Source: Ahaetulla prasina
Lineage: Eukaryota; Chordata; Lepidosauria; Squamata; Colubridae
DNA: 64,000 nucleotides
NCBI RefSeq assembly: GCF_028640845.1
Contig: NC_080542.1
Span: forward strand, 133,896,080-133,960,079
Direction of reading: 5' to 3'
The notes under the pieces are model-generated. The model was given only the letters and a program-made list of their open reading frames with translations. It made no database searches and was not told the DNA's origin. This document shows positions 48,842 through 60,080 of this stretch, piece after piece; the first letter of the stretch is position 1, and each line of letters begins with the position of its first letter. The position numbers and the translations under genes were made by a program.

Positions 48842-49507
48842 CATATGCCTGTCTTTTTTCACAGAGCAAGCTATTAAGAATGAAAAATGAAATATTAAAA
48901 GGGCCTTTATCTTCAGTTCCTGTCTTCTCCACTTCTTTGACTTTCATTCATCACTGAACCACAAAATGGAGAAAGGGCCACATAAGTCTTTTCCAAATGA
49001 TCAATTCTCTGCTAGAAGTTTAATTGGTAAGGAGGACTGGGAATTGAACATACCATGTTTAAGAGTTTTTTAAAAAACACTGAGGGTGTTCAGAAAGGAA
49101 CAATAATTAGAAAAGAAAACAGAAGATCAAAGTCCTTTTGCCTTCTAAATCTTGAAACCTTCTATTATTATTATATTAATACTAACTTTAAAAGATTAAA
49201 TAATTCTACAGAAGGGTTAAAATGAGGAGCTTGTGTGAATGAATAGGCAAGCTCCCATTCAAAATTCTTTTCTCCTCTGTTTCTTGTGGAGAACAATCTG
49301 AATGGGGAGTAAGTAAGTCATGCTTGCTTGAACATGATCAGAAAAGATTTCATAAGTCAATCCAAGAAGACAGAATTACAGATCATACAGGCATTTCTAC
49401 CTACACTTCAGAAGAATCCCACAGTGAAGAGGAAAGTCAGGAAAAGCAAATGCATCTTTGTCCACATCCCTTGTCCACATTTTACCCTCATGTGAGCCAA
49501 ATAAATA
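48842..49507. repeat. 0.67-kb duplicated segment, copy 2
   Basis: Nearly identical to copies 1 and 3. Preceded by GACCTTGGTTTTTAAATT, which copy 1 has lost to the (GTT)n junction. Confidence 0.93.
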
Positions 49508-49927
49508 ATATCACAGAGCTAATATCAAATGGATTTTACAGCTATGGTAGAGGAAGAGGAAAGTCAGGAAAAGCAAATGCATCTTTGTCCACATCCCTTG
49601 TCCACATTTTACCCTCATGTGAGCCAAATAAATAAATTAGGCAGAAGTTGATTTAAAATGAACCAGAACATGAAATTCATCCAAGTATCAGTATACACAA
49701 TATAATTGTAAACTACCCGGAGTAATTAACTGAGATGGGTAGCTCCAGAAATTGAATAAATAAATTAGGCAGAAGTTTAGTTGTCATCATGCTTGGGTGG
49801 GGCTCATCATAGTTTCCCACCCTAATATTATGAGACAGTACCCACCCCAGACTAATATTATGTTGTATTTTTTACCTACACTACCAGTGTGGACTTAAGA
49901 CAAAAAATAAGACCTTGGTTTTTAAAT
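49508..49927. repeat. rearranged block between copies 2 and 3
   Basis: Repeats the plan of 48437-48841: TATCACAGAGC segment, partial CATCTTTGTCC segment, one 128-bp unit (49635-49762) and the linker. The linker has an extra GAGACAGTACCCACCCCAGA. Confidence 0.85.
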
Positions 49928-50592
49928 TCATATGCCTGTCTTTTTTCACAGAGCAAGCTATTAAGAATGAAAAATGAAATATTAAAAGGGCCTTTATCTT
50001 CAGTTCCTGTCTTCTCCACTTCTTTGACTTCCATTCATCACTGAACCACAAAATGGAGAAAGGGCCACATAAGTCTTTTCCAAATGATCAATTCTCTGCT
50101 AGAAGTTTAATTGGTAAGGAGGACTGGGAATTGAACATACCATGTTTAAGAGTTTTTTAAAAAACACTGAGGGTGTTCAGAAAGGAACAATAATTAGAAA
50201 AGAAAACAGAAGATCAAAGTCCTTTTGCCTTCTAAATCTTGAAACCTTCTATTATTATTATATTAATACTCACTTTAAAAGATTAAATAATTCTACAGAA
50301 GGGTTAAAATGAGGAGCTTGTGTGAATGAATAGGCAAGCTCCCATTCAAAATTCTTTTCTCCTCTGTTTCTTGTGGAGAACAATCTGAATGGGGAGTAAG
50401 TAAGTCATGCTTGCTTGAACATGATCAGAAAAGATTTCATAAGTCAATCCAAGAAGACAGAATTACAGATCATACAGGCATTTCTACCTACACTTCAGAA
50501 GAATCCCACAGTGAAGAGGAAAGTCAGGAAAAGCAAATGCATCTTTGTCCACATCCCTTGTCCACATTTTACCCTCATGTGAGCCAAATAAA
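49928..50592. repeat. 0.67-kb duplicated segment, copy 3
   Basis: Period to copy 2 is 1086 bp. Ends at CCAAATAAATAATCAATCAA, after which sequence becomes unique up to the LINE at 50641. Confidence 0.93.
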
Positions 50593-50640
50593 TAATCAAT
50601 CAATCTTCATCTACATGCCATTGGTTTCTTAGTCTAGTCT

Positions 50641-50912
50641 GGGCTGCACCTTTTACCGGTCCACAATAGAAAGCGTCCTCACTCAGTCCATTACGGTGTG
50701 GTATGCCGGCTTGACAGCTGCTGATAGAAAAACATTGCAGAGGGTGGTGAGCAAAGCACAAAACATCGTGGGCTGTCCCCTGATACCACTAGATGACATC
50801 GCTAGGGTTCACTGCCTTAGAAGAGTGAGGAAAATCCTCAGTGATGACTCAAACCATGGTCAGCACTTCTTTATTCTCCTGCCATCAGGAAGGAGATATA
50901 GAAGCATAGGCA
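50641..50912 (+). mobile_element. CR1-group LINE ORF2 C-terminal fragment
   Basis: Plus-strand product FYRSTIESVLTQSITVWYAG, then AADRKTLQRVVSKAQNIVGC, VHCLRRVRKILSDDSNHGQH and FFILLPSGRRYRSIG. It is the same protein family as the copy at 39800-40415 but better preserved. Open but only about 90 codons. The (ATAA)n tract begins where the LINE stops. Confidence 0.85.
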
Positions 50913-50915
50913 GCC

Positions 50916-51657
<742 letters not shown>

Positions 51658-51664
51658 TTCTGAC

Positions 51665-51778
51665 CTGAAGGTTTACTTTAATTCCCTCAAGCTCTTTGGA
51701 TGTCTTCGACAGCTGGCGAAGTATGTTGCTTCTTTCCTTAAAGACTTCTTTAAGTTGTCTTTCCAGCTCTTCATAGCC
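51665..51778 (-). CDS. probable internal coding exon, coiled-coil protein
   Basis: Minus strand, 114 bp, 38 codons without a stop: it starts GYEELERQLKEVFKERSNIL and ends RQLSKTSKELEGIKVNLQ. Composition (Glu, Lys, Leu, Gln in heptad-like spacing) indicates a coiled coil. It is bounded by a consensus-like donor (CAG|gtcaga on the minus strand) and by a T-rich acceptor region (gttttttaatgtgttagacag|GG). A start at an earlier AG would add only a few bases. Codon use and the clean splice edges differ from the surrounding repeats, and no LINE family matches it. I do not recognise the gene. Other exons are not confidently visible, so the gene probably extends beyond the window. An old retrocopy is less likely because the flanks look intronic. 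Confidence 0.6.
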
Positions 51779-51787
51779 CTGTCTAAC

Positions 51788-53045
51788 ACATTAAAAAACA
51801 GTAGTGAGATTGTCTCAAAATAACTGAAGCAGCACAAATACAACTCGAATTACACCTTGGTTTGATTACTGCAGAAATCAGTTCTTTACTGACCAAAAAG
51901 GGGATTATTTGTTATTTTTATTTTTAATCTAAACATCAACAGCCAAATTCTCATGTATTTGGAGAGCAGCCTTATTATCTGTTATGCTTTTGTAATATAC
52001 CATTTTCATCAAAAATCTGCTTATTCTAACCAGTATCTGTGAGGCAATATTTTAAATTTGACAAATGTTACCTTTTTTGGGGTGACTTTAATATTGAAAA
52101 TAAAGAAATGAAGAAAAATAAATATTGGGAAAAATATTTAGCTCAGCTGTCTTATGTCTCTTTGTGTTCAATATTACTATTCTCTTGCTGTTTTATATAC
52201 ACATTTCCTGAGCCTATCCTTTTTTTTTTCTACAAAAGAAATCAATAGCAAAGACACATTCAAAGCTAGGAAAATTAACACAATTCAGTTCTGAGTTTGG
52301 AGTCAATATCCAGAAGAGAAAAAATAGGGATGAGGATGATTGATGAGGATGATGATGATTTAATAGTTTGAGGGGGAAAGCCAGCACAAAGGGGGAATGG
52401 ATTGTTAAAATATCCTTTGTGCTACAGAACTGAAAGCTATTTTCTCTGAATGTAATTGAATGATATTACAGCAATTATAAGAAAGAAATAAGTGTCAAAC
52501 AATAAACTCTTTTTTGAATTCCAAAGCTTTAGTGATAAAATATGAAGTAACCAGAGAGTGGAGGAAAAATTGCATGCTGATGTAATCTGGAAAGACAAAA
52601 AATTAGTCCTCTGTCATCAGAGATGAAGCAGACAATAAATTCTGAACTAGTGACAAGAAAAAAGAAAGAACTTATTACCTCCAATCTGAAGTTGCTTATT
52701 CATGAATTAATAGACTTAAGCAATGATGTGGCTAGGAAAGTTCAACCTTATCACACTCCTAGCTGTGAATGTATTTTTGCTATTAAATGGACACAGAGTT
52801 TACTTCACTTGTGAAATATAAGAAAACTATCTTTCAGTCACTGTTCTTGCTTTATTCCATGGTTTTACAACTGCTAATTTGTTATACATAAAACAGACAA
52901 GAAGCTCATCAACACATATAAAATTTTCTCTGTATATGCAGCTTAATATTTTAAACTGGTATAAAGCACTATAGTAACCACAGGAATGTCTATGGAGATT
53001 CTCAGTAATCCAGGTCATGGTTGTCCCAAAGATGCTGTTTCTTTT
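51788..53045. other. probable intron, partly duplicated downstream
   Basis: Sequence immediately upstream (minus sense) of the exon. 51788-52055 and 52949-53045 recur joined together at 53177-53536. The middle, 52056-52948, is single-copy with no recognised repeat. The end, 52955-53045, carries CACTATAGTAACCACAGGAA and TAATCCAGGTCATGGTTGTC, the Penelope-like tail seen at 56979 and 58098. Confidence 0.7.
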
Positions 53046-53176
53046 TCTTTAACTCCTGTGATAGTTTGTCCATCTCAGCACATTCCAAGATTTTATTTAT
53101 TTTATTAGATTTTATACCGCCTTCTCCCGAAGGACTCAGGCGGTGTACAGCCAAATAATAAAACCCCACAATATAC
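53046..53176 (-). repeat. L1/L2 junction piece
   Basis: TTTCTTTAACTCCTGTGATAG to ATTTTATTTATTTTATTAGA and CGGTGTACAGCCAAATAATA, a shortened copy of 54717-54870 including the L2-like tail. It is followed directly by the intron copy through the shared ACATTAAAA. Confidence 0.8.
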
Positions 53177-53530
53177 ACATTAAAAACAGCAGTGAGATTG
53201 TCTCAAAATAACTGAAGCAGCACAAATACAACTCGAATTACCCCTTGGTTTGATTACTGCAGAAATCAGTTCTTTACTGACCAAAAAGGGGATTATTTGT
53301 TATTTTTATTTTTAATCTAAACATCAACAGCCAAATTCTCATGTATTTGGAGAGCAGCCTTATTATCTGTTATGCTTTTGTAATATACCATTTTCATCAA
53401 AAATCTGCTTATTCTAACCAGTATCTGTGAGGCAATATTTTAAACTGGTATAAAGCACTATAGTAACCACAGGAATGTCTATGGAGATTCTTAGTAATCC
53501 AGGTCATGGTTGTCCCAAAGATGCTGTTTC
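53177..53530. repeat. deleted copy of 51788-53045
   Basis: Nearly identical to 51788-52055 and then to 52949-53040. The 893-bp middle is missing, and the junction falls in AATATTTTAAA, which is present at both breakpoints of the longer copy. Confidence 0.92.
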
Positions 53531-54294
53531 TTTTTTTCTTTTTTCCCCACTTTTTAATTTTTTTAACAAAAAAGAACAACAATACATAACATACATTGAC
53601 ATAAAGCGTATATTCCTTCTTTACATCAGCTTCGTTTCCTTATTCTTCTCATATTTACATCCTTATTCCCCCCCCTCGTTTCTTTTAATTGTACTTTTCT
53701 TTTTTGACCCATTCTCTCTTATTTCTTTTTTCTATCCTATCTATTCTTCTAACTATTCATTTTCCTTCATACATTGCCATTTTATATATGTATATATATA
53801 AGCTTTTCACCTTTTTTCATCTAGTGTTTCTAGTCTCTAGCCAATTATAAAATTTGTTCCATATTATGTAGTATTCCGACTCTTCTTTTTCTTTTATCAC
53901 CTCCTCCTCTGTTGGTAGATTCTCGTTTTTCCATTTCTGTGCGTAAGCTATTCTGGCTGCTGTTATTATATGTAAAATTAAGTATCCTATTTCCTTACTA
54001 TATTTTGTGTTGAATATTCCCAACAGGAAGGTCTCTGGTCTCCAGTCTATATGTTGATTAGTTATTTCTTCCAGCCACTTTTTAATTTTAACCCAGAATT
54101 TTTTCGTTGTTGGGCATGTCCACCGTGTATGGTAATATGTTCCGTATATCTTTTTACACTTCCAACATAGTGTGGAGCTATTCGGGTACATCTTGGCAAG
54201 CCTTGCAGGTAGAAGGTGCCATTTGTAAAACATTTTCAACTGGTTTTCCTTGAATGCTGCTGACATTGTCATTTTTATATTTGTTTTCCACATT
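53531..54294 (-). mobile_element. L1 LINE 3' end, block A
   Basis: Minus-strand L1 ORF2 C-terminus with stop at 53817: MSAAFKENQLKMFYKWHLLP, CWKCKKIYGTYYHTRWTCP, HIDWRPETFLLGIFNTKYSK and ILHIITAARIAYAQKWKN, ending IIWNKFYNWLETRNTR. The CxxC...HxxxxC spacing is the L1 C-terminal zinc-knuckle-like motif. The T-rich 53531-53816 is the 3' UTR and A-tail in reverse. This is the only block with a natural 3' end. Confidence 0.9.
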
Positions 54295-54721
54295 TTTCCA
54301 TTTCTGTGCGTAAGCTATTCTGTCTGCTGTTATTATATGTAAAATTAAGTATCCTATTTCCTTACTATATTTCGATTTGAATATTCCCAACAGGAAGGTC
54401 TCTGGTCTCCAGTCTATATGTTGATTAGTTATTTCTTCCAGCCACTTTTTAATTTTAACCCAGAATTTTTTCGCTTTTGGGCAAGTCCACCATGTATGGT
54501 AATACGTTTCGTATATCTTTTTACACTTCCAACATAGTGTGGAGCTATTCGGGTACATCTTGGCAAGCCTTGCAGGTGGAAGGTGCCATCTGTAAAACAT
54601 TTTCAACTGGTTTTCCTTGAATGTCACTGACACTGTCATTTTTATATTTGTTTTCCACATTTTTTCCTATTTTTCCAATTCTATATTGTATCTGAAGTTT
54701 TTTGCCCATTTGCCCATTGTT
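54295..54721 (-). mobile_element. L1 LINE ORF2 piece, block B
   Basis: Repeats the region 53930-54298 of block A with about 3% differences and extends further 5' (to TTTGCCCATTTGCCCATTG). The junction with block A lies in a shared TTTTTCCA. A 160-codon frame crosses the junction. Confidence 0.88.
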
Positions 54722-55200
54722 TCTTTTAACTCCTGTGATAGTTTGTCCATCTCAGCACATTCCAAGATTTTATTTATTTTATTTATTTTATTAGATTTTT
54801 ATACCGCCCTTCTCCCGAAGGACTCAGGGCGGTGTACAGCCAAATAATAAAAACCCCACAATATACACATTAAAACAAAAACTTAAAACCAAGCATATTA
54901 CATAAATGGCCGAAATTTAAAACAATTTAAAACCCTAAAATTCATAAATAACCCCAATTAAAATTTAATAAAACTTTTAAGCCAGTCCCGCTTGAATAAA
55001 TAAGTGCGTTTTCAGCTCACGGCGAAAGGTCTGAAGATCAGGCAATTGGCGTAAACCAGGGGGCAGTTCGTTCCAAAGAGTAGGAGCTCCAACAGAGAAG
55101 GCCCTACCCCTGGGGGCCGCCAGCCAACATTATTTGGCGGACGGCACCCTGAGAAGACCCTCTCTGTGTGAGCGTATGGGTCGGTGGGAGGCATTTTGTT
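54722..55200 (-). mobile_element. L2-like LINE 3' end inside the L1 patchwork
   Basis: (TTTTA)-rich tail, ATACCGCCCTTCTCCCGAAG, A-rich UTR, and the ORF2 end on minus near 55020-55110 (LWNELPPGLRQLPDLQTFRR-type, complement of TGAAGATCAGGCAATTGGCG). The L2-like UTR at 54855 supplies the ACATTAAAA found at the 53177 junction. Confidence 0.85.
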
Positions 55201-56148
55201 TATCACGTCCTCCTCCGTTGGTAGAGTCTCATTTTTCCATTTCTGTGCGTAAGCTATTCTGGCTGCTGTTATTATATGTAAAATTAAGTATCCTATTTCC
55301 TTACTATATTTTGTGTTGAATATTCCCAACAGGAAGGTCTCTGGTCTCCAGTCTATATGTTGATTAGTTATTTCTTCCAGCCACTTTTTAATTTTAACCC
55401 AGAATTTTTTCGTTGTTGGGCATGTCCACCGTGTATGGTAATATGTTCCGTATATCTTTTTACACTTCCAACATAGTGTGGAGCTATTCGGGTACATCTT
55501 GGCAAGCCTTGCAGGTAGAAGGTGCCATTTGTAAAACATTTTCAACTGGTTTTCCTTGAATGCTGCTGACATTGTCATTTTTATATTTGTTTTCCACATT
55601 TTTTCCCATTTCTCCAATTCTATATTGTATCCGAAGTTTTTTGCCCATTTGATCATTGTTTCTTTAACCACCTTATCTTCCATTTTATATCGCAGTAGGT
55701 ATTCATATATTTTACTGATTAATTTTAGCTCTGTTCCATGTACAATTTTATCCAATTCTTGCTGCTCTCTTTGTATTTCATATGATTTTTTATCCTCTGT
55801 GTATCTTGATTGTATTTGTGTATATGTCCACCAATCTATCTTCTTGTCTATTGCTTTTTCCAGTTCATGTTTTGTTCTCAAATTTCCTTGTACATTTATT
55901 AATTTCTCGTATCTAATTATCTTGTCTACGTCTAATAAATTTGGGTGTTTCATTATTTCTGTTGGTGATAGCCACATTGGGATTCTTGTATAGTGTTTTG
56001 GTTTTATTTTTTTCCAAATCTGTATCAGTGCATTCCTAATTATGTGTGTTTGAAAATATTTATGTGTTTTGTATTTGTCATCCCAAAGAAATGCATGCCA
56101 CCCCGCTTGCAAATCGTGGCCTTCCATTGCTAGGATTCTTTTATTTTA
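55201..56148 (-). mobile_element. L1 LINE ORF2 piece, block C, longest
   Basis: The minus strand is open for 371 codons (55012-56127), but the last 60 or so residues read into the L2-like copy. The L1 part runs from GWHAFLWDDKYKTHKYFQTH through RIPMWLSPTEIMKHPNLLDV and KAIDKKIDWWTYTQIQSRYT to the C-terminal zinc-knuckle region. It lacks the reverse transcriptase core. The open frame and low divergence suggest a fairly young source. Confidence 0.9.
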
Positions 56149-56368
56149 TTTCTTCCAGCCACTTTTTAATTTTAACCCAGAATTTTTTCGTTGTTGGGCA
56201 TGTCCACCGTGTATGGTAATATGTTCCGTATATCTTTTACACTTCCAACATAGTGTGGAGCTATTCGGTACATCTTGGCAAGCCTTGCAGGTGGAAGGTG
56301 CCATTTGTAAAACATTTTCAACTGGTTTTCCTTGAATGCTGCTGACATTGTCATTTTATATTTATTTT
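56149..56368 (-). mobile_element. L1 LINE ORF2 piece, block D
   Basis: Again the zinc-knuckle region (complement of GGCATGTCCACCGTGTATGG), with one-base deletions at about 56238 and 56269. Joined to block E through TTTTCCA. Confidence 0.85.
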
Positions 56369-56978
56369 CCAATTCATGTTTTGTTCTCAAATTTCCTTGT
56401 ACATTTATTAATTTCTCATATCTAATTATCTTGTCTACGTCTAATAAATTTGGGTGTTCCATTATTTCTGTTGGTGATAGCCACATTGGGATTCTTGTAT
56501 AGTGTTTTGGTTTTATTTTTTTCCAAATCTGTATCAGTGCATTCCTAATTATGTGTGTTCGAAAATATTTATGTGTTTTGTATTTGTCGTCCCAAAGAAA
56601 TGCATGCCACCCCACTTGCAAATCGTGGCCTTCTATTGCTAGGATTATTTTATTTTCCAATTCATGTTTTGTTCTCAAATTTCCTTGTACGTTTATTAAT
56701 TTCTCATATCTAATTATCTTGTCTACGTCTAATAAATTTGGGTGTTCCATTATTTCTGTTGGTGATAGCCACATTGGGATTCTTGTATAGTGTTTTGGTT
56801 TTATTTTTTTCCAAATCTGTATCAGTGCATTCCTAATTATGTGTGTTCGAAAATATTTATGTGTTTTGCATTTGTCGTCCCAAAGAAATGCATGCCACCC
56901 CGTTTGCAAATCGTGGCCTTCTATTGCTAGGATTATTTTATTTTCCAATTCCATCCAGTCTTTTAGCCATGTGATAAT
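56369..56978 (-). mobile_element. L1 blocks E/F, in-frame 288-bp duplication
   Basis: Two copies of a 288-bp unit (56369-56656 and 56657-56944) encode GWHAFLWDDK... to ...NLRTKHEL twice in frame; 56172-57035 is open for 287 codons. The 5' end reads IITWLKDWMELENKIIL and stops at the junction with the Penelope-like tail. Confidence 0.9.
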
Positions 56979-57158
56979 TGATGCACTATAGTAACCACAG
57001 GAATGTCTATGGAGATTCTCAGTAATCCAGGTCATGGTTGTCCCAAAGATGCTTTTTCAAGAAGCAACTGGACTTTCTTGCTTTCCTTTGAAAACATTTC
57101 ACTTCTCATCCAAGAAGCTTCTTTTGCTCTGATTGGATGGTGGAGAATGGAAGGATTT
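56979..57158 (-). mobile_element. Penelope-like 3' tail (tentative)
   Basis: The minus strand contains EASWMRSEMFSKESKKVQLL and LLEKASLGQP, then CATGACCTGGATTACTGAG. From memory this matches the trailing region of vertebrate Penelope-like elements; the GIY-YIG domain itself is absent, so the family name is provisional. Repeated at 58098-58275. Confidence 0.45.
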
Positions 57159-57486
57159 AAAACATTTTCAACTGGTTTTCCTTGAATGCTGCTGACATTG
57201 TCATTTTTATATTTGTTTTCCACATTTTTTCCCATTTCTCCAATTCTATATTGTATCCAAAGTTTTTTGCCCATTTGATCATTGTTTCTTTAACCACCTT
57301 ATCTTCCATTTTATATCGCAGTAGGTATTCATATATTTTACTGATTAATTTTAGCTCTATTCCATGTACAATTTTATCCAATTCTTGCTGCTCTCTTTGT
57401 ATTTCATATGATTTTTTTATCCTCTGAGTATCTTGATTGTATTTGTGCATATGTCTACCAATCTACTTCCCTGTCTATTGCTTTTT
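57159..57486 (-). mobile_element. L1 LINE ORF2 piece, block G
   Basis: Codes ELDKIVHGIELKLISKIYEY, LLRYKMEDKVVKETMIKWAK and NFGYNIELEKWEKMWKTNIK. It joins the Penelope-like tail at GATTTAAA/ACATTTTC with a three-base overlap. Confidence 0.88.
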
Positions 57487-58097
57487 CCAATTCATGTTTT
57501 GTTCTCAAATTTCCTTGTACGTTTATTAATTTCTCATATCTAATTATCTTGTCTACGTCTAATAAATTTGGGTGTTCCATTATTTCTGTTGGTGATAGCC
57601 ACATTGGGATTCTTGTATAGTGTTTTGGTTTTATTTTTTTCCAAATCTGTATCAGTGCATTCCTAATTATGTGTGTTCGAAAATATTTATGTGTTTTGTA
57701 TTTGTCGTCCCAAAGAAATGCATGCCACCCCATTTGCAAATCGTGGCCTTCTATTGCTAGGATTATTTTATTTTCCAATTCATGTTTTGTTCTCAAATTT
57801 CCTTGTACGTTTATTAATTTCTCATATCTAATTATCTTGTCTACGTCTAATAAATTTGGGTGTTCCATTATTTCTGTTGGTGATAGCCACATTGGGATTC
57901 TTGTATAGTGTTTTGGTTTTATTTTTTTCCAAATCTGTATCAGTGCATTCCTAATTATGTGTGTTCGAAAATATTTATGTGTTTTGCATTTGTCGTCCCA
58001 AAGAAATGCATGCCACCCCGTTTGCAAATCGTGGCCTTCTATTGCTAGGATTATTTTATTTTCCAATTCCATCCAGTCTTTTAGCCATGTGATAATT
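57487..58097 (-). mobile_element. L1 blocks H/I, in-frame 288-bp duplication
   Basis: Same two-unit structure as 56369-56978 (units 57487-57774 and 57775-58062), displaced by 1118 bp. 57455-58153 is open for 232 codons. The shared structure shows that the 288-bp duplication preceded the 1.1-kb duplication. Confidence 0.9.
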
Positions 58098-58340
58098 GAT
58101 GCACTATAGTAACCACAGGAATGTCTATGGAGATTCTCAGTAATCCAGGTCATGGTTGTCCCAAAGATGCTTTTTCAAGAAGCAACTGGACTTTCTTGCT
58201 TTCCTTTGAAAACATTTCACTTCTCATCCAAGAAGCTTCTTTTGCTCTGATTGGATGGTGGAGAATGGAAGGATTTAAATGCTTTGCCCCTTGAAAAAGC
58301 ACCTGTTTCAAGAGGCAAGGATAGTAATAGGAATAAAATA
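58098..58340 (-). mobile_element. Penelope-like 3' tail, outer copy (tentative)
   Basis: Second copy of 56979-57158, continuing beyond GAATGGAAGGATTTAAATGC into CCCCTTGAAAAAGCACCTGT, so this is the intact outer edge of the patchwork. Confidence 0.45.
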
Positions 58341-59262
58341 ACATTTACTGCTACATGCATTTATTTGGCAATGAAAACAACTATGTTAATAAGTAACATA
58401 ATATTCATCTGTGAAAAGGAGTTTGTACAAGTAACAATGATCATCTGTGCATCATGTATATTCCTGGAAACACCCTTGTGCTGGAAGGAGAGGTGGAGCA
58501 AAATTTTGGAAGCTGACAAAGAGACACTTGCAAGCTTGGACAATTACTGTTTCATGAATGATTATAACTCTTGTTAAGGCCAGAGCATAAGATTCTACTT
58601 AAATTTTCTGACATTTGTTCAGCACCAAGCACCCAGTAAATGACAATATTTTATTGGTCCTTTCGTGTTCTTTACATGATGTGCTGCATTGTGTCAAACT
58701 CATAAATAAAACAGCCCTGCAAAATGCTTATGTTTTATGACTTCGTTGAAGGCTGCTGAGAGCCAAAAAGGCTGCCTGGTTTTCCCACATCCAAGGCTGT
58801 TCCCCCTCCAGTGTTGGTAATGAAATTAAAATGGGTAGCAATAACTCTCCATGGCATCCATCAATATTTCCATATCCAGGCTTCAGTCACTTATATGAAG
58901 GAGGCTGCTGTGAGAGTTCATATTAGTGTAATAATCTGCATTCTATTTGGTGAATTAAGAAGATTGCCCTCAGCTAAGATGACAAGAGAGTTCGAGAGAA
59001 CCTTATTAGCAAAGGTGACTTACCTACTTGCAAAGAGTTAGTCTTGCTTGCTTAACATTTACGGAAATCTTCCTAAATCCTGCACATTGCACACTCTGGA
59101 AATTTAGTTTAGCTTTAACTGCAACTCCCAAATGGGAGTTTCCAGAAGGGATTTTCCCTATATTACTGTGTGAAAGATAAAAAATCAGGAAGGGCTTCCA
59201 CATCTAGTAAGATGTCAGAATGAGAAATACAGTTTGCATGTGGTGCTTGCATTGTGTGGTAA
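58341..59262. other. unique sequence
   Basis: No repeat recognised. 58590-58780 and 58840-59030 are compact and non-repetitive and could be conserved non-coding DNA. A 108-codon frame (58251-58577) has no recognised domain. Confidence 0.4.
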
Positions 59263-59366
59263 ACAGGTAGACCTTAAATTATGACTACACTTGGGACCAG
59301 AATTGCCATTGCTAAGGAAGGAAATTGTAATGTGAGTCACGCCTGATTTTTTTCTTTTTCTTTTTT

Positions 59367-59422
<56 letters not shown>

Positions 59423-59640
59423 TTTGCCATGGTTGTTAAACAAATCATGCAGTTGTTAAATGAATCTGCCTTCCCCCATTGACTTTGCTTGACTGAAATT
59501 GATTGGGAAGGTTGCAAATGGAGATCACATAACCCTGGAATGTTGCAGCCATTGTAAACACATGATGGTTGCTAAGTGGCCAAATTTTTATTATGTGGCC
59601 ATGGAGGTGCTTTGATGGTCATAAGTTGGTTATGGCTTCA
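59263..59640. mobile_element. mariner-like MITE with (CTTT)n inside
   Basis: Left ACAGGTAGACCTTAAATTATG and interior CATTGACTTTGCTTGACTGA and GGTTGCTAAGTGGCCAAATT match the CAGGTAGTCC family. A (CTTT)n run at 59350-59422 has expanded within it. The right end is diverged. Confidence 0.7.
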
Positions 59641-59998
59641 GAATGTAACAATGAAAGGTTTTAGCAACTTGACTTGCCACTATCACAGTTTTCTAACTCC
59701 AAACCAAGAATACAACCAAATATTATGGAGACTAACAAATTAGTAGTTTACAGATACAATCATTCACCACATAATGCCACTGGAAAAGTAATGCTGTGTT
59801 CTTTCTGTACTGGGTGATGTGAATTAGACCAGGAATTCATAAACTCTTAGAAGAATTTAAACTTTAAACCTGTTGTTTGCTTGAGGGCATGTCCCTTTCC
59901 ATCCTGAATTTTTAACCATGAAATACCATAGGAGTCATAGGGACATGTTTCACAAAAGGCTTGCATATTTCCTTTTCTGGATGGCTATATAACCTCTC
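59641..59998. other. unique sequence
   Basis: Nothing recognised. It ends at the LTR border; the outer 5-bp target would be CCTCTC-like, but its partner lies outside the window. Confidence 0.4.
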
Positions 59999-60080
59999 TG
60001 TTAGGTTCGGGCAATGAAGAGGCAGGAGACCAGTGAGTGACAACAACTCTTTAATTTATTGTGATCCCAGCAAGAAAGAG
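59999..60080 (-). mobile_element. 3' LTR terminus of Ty3/gypsy element
   Basis: Minus strand ends CCCGAACCTAACA, like the solo LTR end GGATCTAACA at 10088. CAATAAATTAAAGAG serves as a polyadenylation-like signal. The 5' border is not determined: the polyprotein stop is at 60081, so the LTR is either very short or overlaps the coding end. Confidence 0.6.
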
